Assembly: GCA_963920765.1 (NCBI GenBank)
Contig: OY987245.1
Location: forward strand, 1,380,727 to 1,444,726
Reading direction: 5' to 3'
Length of the DNA stretch: 64,000 bases
DNA from: Ulota crispa
Lineage: Eukaryota; Streptophyta; Bryopsida; Orthotrichales; Orthotrichaceae
Below the pieces are notes generated by a model, which was not told the origin of the DNA, did not search any database, and saw nothing but the letters and a program-made list of their open reading frames with translations. Below, in pieces: positions 50,364-60,080 of the stretch (positions are counted from its first letter, which is position 1; each line of letters starts with the position of its first letter). The translations under genes were made by a program, and so were the position numbers.

Positions 50364-51112
50364 CCCCTAAGCGCCCCAGTGACGGGATCTCATCGTTGGG
50401 GATTTCATATGCTTTTTTGAGATCTCGGATCTAATTTTTTGATCTAACTATAAACTACAATTATGAAGGCATTGAAGTTATTCATGCTAATGGAGTAATG
50501 GCAAGGAGAGTCAATTGTTGTACAAGTGTTGCAAGGGATTTGATTGGGTGAAACACCATTGGGGCGTGGTGGCAAGCAATGTTTTATAAGCTACAGCCGG
50601 TCAACATCCCTTGCAAGCTTCCTTGTGTGTGCTTTGTGGTAGTAGGAAAGTTGTTGGCAAGGGTCCAAGCATGTTCTAGACTCTTATTATGGCAACCATC
50701 ACAGACTGTGCCGATCATTATTTCTCGTGCAATAGCAATTTGAAGCCGTAAAACTTGACATAAAAAGAAGTGCAATCTTCAATAATTTACAAGTGTGTGC
50801 ATTCACATCTAATCTTGCTGCTCACAAAATTTGAGATAAATCTGGGGCTTATAGAATTTTGTAAAAATCATCAAATAGCAACTACCTACCAGTAATGAGA
50901 AATTGCCATAAAAGTTGTTTGATCAAATGTTATAATCTTCCATCTCCCACGGTCAATTGTTCCCAAAAATTGCAAGTCATTTTCTAAGTAGGTGTACCAC
51001 TATTTTCAATGGTCACTTTTTGTGGATCATTGAATTGACTGAGATACAATGATCAAAGTTGTTGGTTTCCAAAAACCTTGATTTTGGTGAATACAGCATG
51101 GGCACTCAGGGG
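50364..51112. mobile_element. TTAA-flanked MITE 4
   Basis: 749 bp between TTAA copies (50360-50363 and 51113-51116). Left end CCCCTAAGCGCCCC and inverted right end CCCCTGAGTGCCCA agree at 10 of 14 positions and with the ends of MITE 1 (CCCCTAAATGCCCA). Interior without coding potential; a 63-codon minus frame at 50584-50775 is not recognised. More diverged ends suggest it is older than MITE 1 and MITE 2. Confidence 0.68.
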
Positions 51113-51357
51113 TTAAGCAAATAGTTCAATTAAAATATTTATAAAAGATCTTGAAATTTATTCAAGTACCAAAAGTCATAGTTGCAATCATGGGACTCAA
51201 AAATATTAGTGATATATGAATATAATGATGAATAGAGCATATAGTGTGAAGAATTTTGAAGTTGGACTATTTACTCATATATTCCATCTTCTAAGTGCTA
51301 ACACATTTTTTCCTTGATTTTTTTTTGGTTTATTATAAATTGAAAGAAGATTGTGTT

Positions 51358-51608
51358 CACTACAAGAAAAAGTGGTCTTTTTGATTAAGTCAAATGACTA
51401 AACCTCAACTAGTCCAAGATGATTAGTCAAGTGTCAGTCAAGTGTTTAATTTATGAGTATTACATGGTCATAAATTAAATAATTTATGACTACATGTGGT
51501 CATAAATTAAACACTTAATTGACAATTTGACACTTGACTATTCATCTTGGACTAGTTGAGGTTTAGTTATTTGACTTAGTCAAAAAGACCTCTCTTTCTT
51601 GTACAATG
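51358..51608. mobile_element. Palindromic MITE with CACTA-type left end
   Basis: The left end is CACTACAAGAAAAAG. Two arms of about 110 bp are inverted copies with a handful of differences (for example AACCTCAACTAGTCCAAGAT on both). The right end should read CTTGTAGTG but is CTTGTACAATG, so the last bases have changed and no 3-bp target duplication can be read. The centre near 51,485 contains repeated 'TGGTCATAAATTAAA'. Confidence 0.7.
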
Positions 51609-54600
51609 TTGTAAGCAAATTAGTTTAAATCAAATTTTGAATCAAGTTATTGAAAGGGTTGCATACAAATAAGCTCAATCCTTGAACACTTGCATGCATG
51701 GCAAAAACTTATTGAAAATGACGTGTTGAAGTAATCCAAACTTTTGTACCAAAGTCCAACTAAAATAATAAAAACATAACAATATGGTTTTATTTTTTTA
51801 TCATACTTTGCATTTGTCCACAAACATTTAGATGTCAAGCCTATAGAGATTGTGAGACATTGCTTAGATTTCTTGTTGATACAATGAACTAGTGAATACC
51901 AATATTTTCCTTGATCTTCACTAATATGCTAAATTTTATTATCTTTGCAATAATCATGTATTATGTCCCTTGGATTACATAGTAGAGAATTTTTAGCCCT
52001 ATTGGATAATATTATGACCACTAGTGATTCAATTTTCATAAAAGATATTACAAGGGGGCTTGCCGACTCTTGCAATTGAAACATGCGGCTAGACAAAGGC
52101 AAAGCAAACAGCCCACCAAGCTCCATCACTCCCACACGGAAAAGCAAACGCTAGAGAACAATTGTGAGAAGATTGGCGGCATGGAATTCAGGGCACTGGC
52201 AGTCTAGCAAAGCCTAATAGAGAACACAATGACAAGGAGATTTTTGCACCAAGGTTTCTCCAGCAAACTCAAGAAATGCAGATCCGCAACATCTAAGTGT
52301 GCCAAACTAGCGCCAATGCATTCAACTCAACAGCATCTTGGGAGAGCCAAGCAGGCAAGTGCAAAGCAGCAATTAAAGCACAGAAACTCAGAGAGGCCTA
52401 GCTGCATAAAGAAGGCACGTTAACCTAACTTTGATTGTGTGCAATATGTGTGCAAGAGGTGCAAGGAGTGCAGCTAATTGGATGTTGAGGACGGAGTGGA
52501 TGCACCTAAGGATGGATGACATCAGAAGCGCAAAGGCTACATCAGCAAGTGTGGCAAAGAAGCAACTACCGACATTGCAATCAGCCGCATATTGCCAACG
52601 GCAATATGGGAAATGATAGGTACGCTTTCTAACTAAAGTCTTCATTTTAGACCTAATTTTTAGAATGAACGTGTAGTATAGGTTTTTTTTGTATAATCGT
52701 AGCAAATTTAGCTAGTTTAGGGGTCCCTACGTCCCACTCCATTAAACTTCCACAAACCAATGTATCCACTCAATCCCAAGCATGTTAGTTTAGAGGAGTT
52801 CTACTGTGAACCACCCCTCTTAAGAATCTTTTTTGGTTTTCAAAATGTTTTTTTGTTGAGTATCTCTCTTTGTCTCTAAAAGAAGATGAACATGCATGTA
52901 GCTACAATAGGGGCGTCAAGGTTTTTTGTTGGTTTACTTTCTACATGTGACACTTGTATCTTTCAAACGAGGTTTTTATTTTCATTTTCTAAAAAATGCC
53001 AAAGTGGCAATTTAAAATGTTATAGTGGTGCTCCAAATTTCAACATTCATCCACATATTAGATAGAAAATATCACATTAGCACATAACACATGTCTATAA
53101 ATTGGTTTTCATCCTCAATTTGGCAATTTCATCCAAGTTTTTTTTCAATGTGAAACTTTTTGGCAATTCCATCCAAGTAATCATGTTAATTTTTTTCTAT
53201 AGGCTTGGTGCCAATCAAAAAAAGTTGGTGCTTTTCTACTCCAAATCGCCAAAAAATAACACTACATTCCAAAAGTTCTACCTTGTGGCAAAAGATCCAA
53301 CTTTGACTCCCATTATTGGTTGACCACTTGCATTGCAAATTGTATGGGTTTGTGCTTTTGGACATAAATTGTATTTATAGAGTTTGTGATGTTTAGTTAA
53401 ATTATAGTCATAATGTATAATGTTGTGAGTAAATAGCAACCTTGCTCATTGCAACACGAATATTTTAGGATGAAAAAGTTAAAAGTACCCATAACCCAAA
53501 AAAAATGGCTTATCATAAATAATAAATTTGAAATTTGACCTAATTGCAGATACAAAATTGACCCAAAATACCACAAGAAGTGATGAGTTGAATTTGCAAG
53601 GGCCAAATTAGTGAGTTTGGCACCTTTTTGGAGACAACCCTAACACCCCCCTCTTTTTCACCATGCTCTTTCTATTCACTAATTTTTTTTAGCTATTCTA
53701 AAAAGATTAAAGTCCAAGCTAACAATGGATGCATTTGTTTGGATTCTAGGTTAAGTTTATTAAGTTCACCACTTCATGTTTTCTTTGAAATCCTTTATTT
53801 TGATATGTTTATTATCATCTTTAAAGCTTGTAACCCCTTATCCCCTCCCTTTCCAAAGGATTCCTCTCTTTAGTGTATTCTAAGATACCCAAGGTGGTGA
53901 GAGGTTGAAGATCGTGGAACGGTTCTAATTTCCAAAAATGTGAAAATGAATTATGAAGTAGAGTTTTTTTTTTTTTTTTTCTTAAATTGGTGACTTTCAA
54001 ATGAGAATCATATACTATAATCTTAGATCACATTCAATACACTTATCAATATTTACTAGTTAAGCTATACCAAAAGTCATTCAAATATCCTTTTAGACCT
54101 AATTTTGGAATGAAATTTAACAAATTTTGTGAGATTATTTTTATTTTATATTTACAATGTTGAGCTCTATTTGTTGAGGTTTTCTAGACATGTATTATAG
54201 TTGTTTTTCTAAGCTACTTTTGAAGGGTCATTATTTGAATGAGAAATACACTTGAAACAAACTTGATTTCTTTAAATTGTATTGCATTAAAAATGTCTTG
54301 AAGATTTATAATGAATAAATATTAAAAAAGATAAATCTAAGCATCTACGAACATGTAGATGAATGGTAAACAAAATTTTGGTAATTGTCCAAAATCTTGA
54401 GTTGTTACTTTCACCACCTATTTTTTTTTAGTATAATTCTTCCAAATGTGTTGTCCATATTTGGTATGTTGTGAAGGGGGTTACATGGCACATATTGTCA
54501 AGGTAAAGAATCTATGAGATTCTTAGAGTTGAATCTCTTGTGCTATTTTATGCCAAACATAGAAATGAAAAGTCACATGTGTGTGTGTGTGATTTTTTAT

Positions 54601-55710
54601 TTATGTGTTTTGACATAAAATAGTCAAGTATTTTCTAATTTTTATCAATTTTGAAATATGGTTATCATTGGCACAAGTTTCTTACTATAGGTATACCATT
54701 ATTATTAGTTGGTTATTTTAGCATTCTTTTGGTATAAATTCAAAGATGTTCTTAAAGAAAACTTCATTCATGCCAATCTCCTTGCAAGATCAATTCTTAT
54801 CTAAAACCAACAAAGTTTGAATAAGAAGTACTTCATAATCTTGGAAGCATTATAATTGTGACTAGACTCTTGTACCAAAAGGGATCCAAAGTGAAAAAAC
54901 AACTCACCCAAATTTCAAGAATATACGTGAAATGGATCATTGAAGAGCATTGTGTGTGTGTGTTTTTTTTAATTGAATTTTGGACATAGGTAATGAACCA
55001 ATAAAAAAATGGAATCAACTAAAAAACTTTGAAAGGAGATAAATTATTATATACAATGTTGCAAGATGGTGTGCCACCTATTGTGCAACACAATTATATG
55101 GAAAGATAACCCAAGACTATTAGTCTAAAATGTTAGACATTGTTGAGAAACTTTGCCAATGAATGTCAACTTTTGTGAACTACAACTTCTCATCCATTCT
55201 AAACATATGTTGTTTGTAATTGCATCACTTTATGCTTTTGACTACTACCATCAACATGCAAAAACTAGCTTTAAGAAAATCTTGCAATTGAGGAAGTGAC
55301 AACAAAAAAAAATGATTGTACCTCAACTATTTGAAGCAATCCTTGAAAACCTTATAAAGGACCATTTAGGATAACTATCCACATGTGGATGAAGTTGGCA
55401 AGGTCTAAGACACTTTTTGGAGTTAATAAAGCATATTTTTTACATCAACAAACAACAATAGTATGGTTCATTTAAATGTGAGTAGGAAAAAAACAAACAA
55501 AGGATCAAAACTCCCTATTTTGTCAAAGAAATCTCAATGTGCTCAAGTTCAAAATGCAAAGCCATCAATTCTCTAATTTAGTCCCACAAGATGCCCAATA
55601 TACAATTGAAAAGTCCTCAATGACATCTTTTCAATGATATATATCATTGCCCCATTAGGAACCACACTTTGCTTCTCCAATATTAAATGCCACTCAAGAA
55701 ATTCACTTAG
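51609..55710. other. AT-rich DNA, gene-free
   Basis: No supportable gene. A GC-richer patch at 52,140-52,620 has open frames on both strands without recognisable motifs. Contains dispersed repeat A copy 2 (53000-53137), a T21 run near 53,964 and short TG runs near 54,580 and 54,955. Confidence 0.45.
53000..53137 (-). repeat. Dispersed repeat A, copy 2
   Basis: Reverse complement of 2648-2783 with few mismatches over about 138 bp. Orientation is opposite to copy 1. No gene is associated. Confidence 0.7.
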
Positions 55711-55714
55711 AACA

Positions 55715-55955
55715 CAATATTTGTTAATTTGGGAAAAACAAGGGTCCCAATCTGTTTTCCCCTCAAACCCAAAAAGTTACTTTAAAACCAGATTTGAAGA
55801 TATCATATTCAATCTAAGCCACTAACATATTTTCCTTCTCAAATCCCTCCTCTCAAGTGAGGGCACGTATCGGTTTGAGGTGATCACCTCAAACTTCCTG
55901 CCTCACTTCCTGAAAGTCCCAAAATGTACCATTTTTCCCAAATTAACGAATATAG
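55715..55955. mobile_element. Dispersed repeat C, copy 2, with inverted ends
   Basis: The left side (CAATATTTGTTAATTTGGGA) and the inverted right side (TATATTCGTTAATTTGGGA) form an inverted repeat of about 25-40 bp around a 190-bp interior. A single-arm relative lies at 41815-41910. Probably a MITE, class not determined; no clear target duplication. Confidence 0.5.
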
Positions 55956-56163
55956 CGATTTAGCTCATTTGACCAAGTTTTTAGCTCATTAAATTTCTTA
56001 AAAGCTTTGTTCTAAAATCATACCAGTAAATTTTGTTAATTTCCAATTAATCAAACTGATATACATATGCTACCATGCATAAGGTTTTTTTTGTTTGTTT
56101 TGTTTTGCTTTTTTGTTTTCATCTCTTTACCAAATTTGACCACATATGAAAGATTGCTCTTTT

Positions 56164-56346
56164 TCATACTCGGTACATGGCAGCAAAGTCAAGGCAATGC
56201 TTAAGATCTCGCAAATCACTGAAGCCTCCATTTCCAGAAAATTTTCTAAATCGTCCTCCATGGTAGGTGTGCCTTTGATAAAAAGGGTTCATAGACACTG
56301 ACCTGTCACCCACACCCCCCCCCCCCCCCCCCCCCCCCTTTATCAA
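56164..56346 (-). pseudogene. C-terminal fragment of a second GnT II gene (decayed paralogue)
   Basis: The minus-strand frame ends in a stretch that aligns end-to-end with the C-terminus of N-acetylglucosaminyltransferase II: GNGGFSDLRDLKHCLDFAAM matches the family pattern GWGGWGDDRDRHLCLDFATM, followed by YRV and a stop, as in the family (MYRY). The last 30 residues are in fact closer to the consensus than the intact gene's own end (LAFSSMYSM). Upstream the frame runs into a G24 tract and no further homology is seen, so only the last part of the gene remains. It lies 1.5 kb downstream of the intact gene on the same strand, consistent with an old tandem duplication. Confidence 0.6.
56315..56338. 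repeat. C24 homopolymer (G24 on the minus strand)
   Basis: An uninterrupted run of 24 C bases preceded by CACA. On the minus strand it lies immediately 5' of the GnT II-like C-terminal fragment. Runs of this length and base are rare in such AT-rich DNA. The count may be inexact because sequencing often miscounts long homopolymers. Confidence 0.9.
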
Positions 56347-57877
56347 ATACTTTACAAGGGTTATATTAAGTTAATCAGTAAGCAAGAAATACTACAATCA
56401 CATTGAGGGTTAATTATTTCTATTCAACAACTCTGGAGAGCAAGATATTTCAATCATATTGAAAAAAACAACTGCAATTGAAGTGGTGAAAAAGGTTGGA
56501 GAGTTATTATCACAAAGGGCGCTACGTTTCCTGAAGAGAAGCACAAAGAAACTTTGACCATGAAAGATAAAATGACATTCATGCTTACATGGCAATTCTA
56601 TTTTTTGCAAATAGCCCAACATTCAAGACCATTTAAGAAGCTTATTGATTTTATTTTGACAAGTATTTGTCATCTTAGCATGTGGGGTTTCATATGTATC
56701 CTTAAGACTTGCAGCATAAAGTAAAAACCGGCTATATAATTTGCGGAACCCAATTCTACACTTATCTAAAAAAGCATTCATTACCATAACCTAACTAAAA
56801 ATCCGAACAGAGCAAGAGAAATTGGTACAATAGCTGTAAAAAGGTAAAAATGTATCTTAGTTTAGCCAAAGTGTTGACACATTCAACATCTATGGCTGAA
56901 TATTTCAAAAAGATTGCAATAATGCATAATAATACTATTTGCACTCAAACGCAAATACAGTTGATCACTTTTTGATTATTGTTTTGGAAGAGCTATTTGT
57001 CAGAAATTTCTTTAAAAAGTGGAGAGCTCGATTTTTTGCATTTTAATTAATTATTCACCTCGCATCTGATGACGATGCTGGTAGGCTAAGCCAGAATCCT
57101 AGACAACTTTCCTTCTGGGCAGTGCAAAAAGCCTCATGTTCTTTCTTATCTTGCTTACATGCTTCTAAATTTGACTTGATATGGTGATAATAAACCATCT
57201 TCAAGCCTGGAAACAAGCCTCGACACAGCCAGGGGTGTGCCAAGTAAAAGTTGACCCATTCGACCCTGTCACAAAAAATTGCAAAATCGTGGAGTAAATT
57301 TAGACCGCTCCTCACCAGGGATCACATGAGACCAGAATCTGCAGAGCGTCAGAGTGTCTGCTCAGAAGTTTTACTCAAAGGCAAAATGGCAACTGCCAGT
57401 TTCAAGATGTACTGTATAAGAGAATGAAGAGTTCTCCATTGAACAGCTTGACCTACTCTGACAACTTTTCACAACGTCGTGGACAAGCCATAAACGTTTA
57501 CACTCGATAACGATATGGCGTTTCCAGTACCCATTTCCTGATTGACACCGATTTTCCACAAAACCGTTTATCTACATTACCTATCCACAAGCGATCTCTC
57601 TTCCACGCCTTTGACAGAATTTTTCTATAAATGGGATTTCCATACCCAAGTATCGTCTTCCAGAGCGAAGAAAGCTTACACTGCTCTGTTTTCTACTCAT
57701 TAATGAGATTGACAGAAGACTTGCACTACCGGAAGTTATGAAAAGGAAACTCCATACCCAGGGTATTTCACTTTCCGAGTCAAAATCCTATGCACAAATC
57801 GAGCACCTGAAACGGTTCCTTGCACACAAAGCAAGAGGGGGGTGATGCATTTTACACTCGTTTCAGATGCCTTGGTG
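56347..57877. other. Downstream region of GnT II
   Basis: Contains the 3' UTR of the GnT II gene and unassigned DNA. A minus-strand frame at 57055-57315 (DFAIFCDRVEWVNFYLAHPW) is open for 86 codons and looks moderately protein-like, but I do not recognise it and it is not obviously spliced to anything. Confidence 0.35.
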
Positions 57878-59866
57878 CTATAACGTTCTCTGCAGTGGCA
57901 TGCTATACATAGAGGAAAAAGCGAGACAAAGACGACGGTCCCGGTGATCACCCCACCCACCCCACCCTCGGAAGCCAGAGGTGTACCCTTTGATGTGAAA
58001 CTTGAGCACGGGCCACGAGGGGTCGATATTCGGCACCTTGTCCATGGCTCCAATGGTTCCCAAATGCATCGACGAATCTCGACATTCACTGGACTTGGAT
58101 TTGCTGTAGCCCTGGTGAAGGCCACATCGTCCAAAGTGCACAGCACTCGTGTACGGACCACGCAACGTGTACACGGCGTTCCCAAAAGTGGGGAAAACAG
58201 TGGCCCACATGGTGATGTCCCAATTGTAGTCGTCAAACGTGCAAAACGGCTCGGCCTGCGCATGAATGGCGTCCCAAACTGTGCGGTTGAAAGTATACCC
58301 CACGTTGCCCACTTTCTCTGCCACGAGCTTCTTCACTTGCTCACCACGCGACTTGACGTCCAGCGGTGCAGCGTTCACGGCGATGCACTCCGGACACTTC
58401 TCCTGCTTCAGCTTCGAAAGAATTTGAATGTTCCGGTACGCGTTGGGAAGGAGATAGTGATCCTCTTCTATGAACATCACGTGGCCGTTGAAACCCTTGG
58501 TCTCCTCCATCCCGTCCCACACGGTGTTCATCATCCACCACCAGTGATGCTTCAGCGATACGATTCGGACGCTCCGGTGGTTGCCGTATTGGTCGGGGTT
58601 CCCTGCGCAGCCCAACGTCTCCGCGCTCTCCTTGTTCTGACAATCCCCCGGCGATACCCCCGGGAATTGACCCGTGTACAAATGAGGCGACCATGGCGCA
58701 AATATCTGCTTCACCTGTTACATCAAACGCAAACTAGGGTTAGAACCAAAATTAGAGTCTCTGCAGATTACGCCATAACTCCCAATCTCCAGCAGAAATA
58801 CAGACACAAAGATGTAGTCATGACGTGGCTCCAAGGCTGTACAACTTTACAAGCATGCGCCGTTTATTCTAAGCCTACGACTCTCGTACCATAACGATTC
58901 ACGAGCCAGGAAGGTTGCTTTCTAAGTATTGAACTCAACGGATTAGCAGAAGCGCGTTAAAGAAAGCTAAAAGTCATAGAAAAACTGACTCTGGAATACC
59001 CTGATTCTTTCTTGAATAGCTGAAGGTGCGAGGAGCTGATTGCAAACATGTTGTGCACAAATAGGATTACTCAAAATTTAGAGTGCAATTTACTTAGTTT
59101 CAGTAATCCTTCTTTACATTTCCAGTGTTTGTGATGAAGATTCTGACAAAATTTCAACAAGACTCAAAAATCCTCTGTCTGTTTCGGAGATGAAAGTTCT
59201 TTTCATTCGCTAAAAGTAATTTAATCTGAGAAAATTTCTTCCGATTGTTGGTTACCTCTGAGCATGCAAGTCAATTGCCGCGGAAATTAGCAATCTAAAG
59301 GATGAGTGCTTGATTCGAAAGGGAGACAGGTTAGGTACCTGGCAGAAGCGTATGGACTCGACAATTGCATTCATGTCCTCGTAAAATCCATCGTGGCTGA
59401 CAATTAAGAGCGTCTCGTTGATTCCTTGAACAGCGGACAGCGACTGCACCACGAGCTTCAAGTATTTAGGCCGGTAATGTACATACAACACGATAAGGAC
59501 GCGGTCGTCCGAGAGCGATGGGAACAAGTCCTGGTTCCTTGGCGGCAGGCTGTTGAGCACCAGTAACTGCTTGGACACCTCGTTCAAGTCCGGCAGGTTG
59601 ACGCCTCGCAGGCGAAGCGCTTCCATGTCCACAAGGGCAGGGAGCTTTTTTACGCCGAGGATGCTCAGGAAGGTGTTCTCCAGGTATGGCGCCACGACGA
59701 ACACCAGAATGACGAGCTGGAGCAGCAGCAGAGGCCAGAGCTGGCGCCCCCCGCAGCTGCTGCTAGACCCCCTCCGGATCCCCATGCCGTGGGAGTCATG
59801 ATCTCCCATCCCGGCTCCCCATTTCTGACAAAAGGGCCGCTCTGCCCACAGCCCTAAAATCGACAT
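57878..59866 (-). CDS. Alpha-1,6-mannosyl-glycoprotein 2-beta-N-acetylglucosaminyltransferase (GnT II)
   Basis: Golgi enzyme (EC 2.4.1.143) that adds GlcNAc in beta-1,2 linkage to the alpha-1,6 mannose arm, completing the biantennary complex N-glycan core. Two exons on the minus strand, 59866-59339 and 58714-57878, joined by a phase-0 GT-AG intron of 624 bp, give 454 residues (Arabidopsis about 430). Type II membrane topology: short basic cytosolic tail, one membrane span (about 43-60, WPLLLLQLVILVFVV), then stem and catalytic domain. Family blocks seen: DRVLIVLYVHYRPKYLKLVV, GINETLLIVSHDGFYEDMN, NPDQYGNHRSVRIVSLKHHW, the metal/donor-site EEDH (259-262), VGYTFNRTVWDAI, DDYNWDITMWATVFPTFG, and the C-terminal GWGGWGDHRDRRLCL. 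All catalytic blocks are intact. The start could also be Met20 (59809); both lie before the membrane span. A TATA-like box at 60033-60042 supports transcription from near 60,005. Confidence 0.95.
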
Positions 59867-60042
59867 GGCAATCTCGTCTCCTTACAAGCCATAGCGTGTG
59901 AAAGGCGGAGAAATCAACACCAGGGGTGCGAACGAGCCCCGCAGCTGCTCTCGAGGTGCAGGTCAAGCGCACATTTGGCATCTGCATGTGGCTCTCTGGC
60001 AGCAGGATCGCCGAAGAAAATCGAGGCGAAATCTTATAAAAC
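59867..60042 (-). promoter_or_regulatory. GnT II promoter/leader with TATA box and overlapping uORF
   Basis: On the minus strand TTTTATAAGA lies at 60042-60033. A start about 30 bases downstream would put ATG 59987 first in the mRNA. That ATG opens a 63-codon frame that stops at 59796, overlapping both candidate GnT II starts (59866 and 59809) out of frame. If transcribed, this uORF would dampen GnT II translation. The start site is predicted, not observed. Confidence 0.4.
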
Positions 60043-60080
60043 GTTCCGATCTGCCCAGTGCCCACCACCACGGTGCTCAG

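Noticed and set aside
57944-58894. A 316-codon plus-strand frame opposite GnT II exon 2
   Set aside because: It lies antisense to a strongly supported exon and is a shadow of its codon usage. Its sequence has no recognisable domain.
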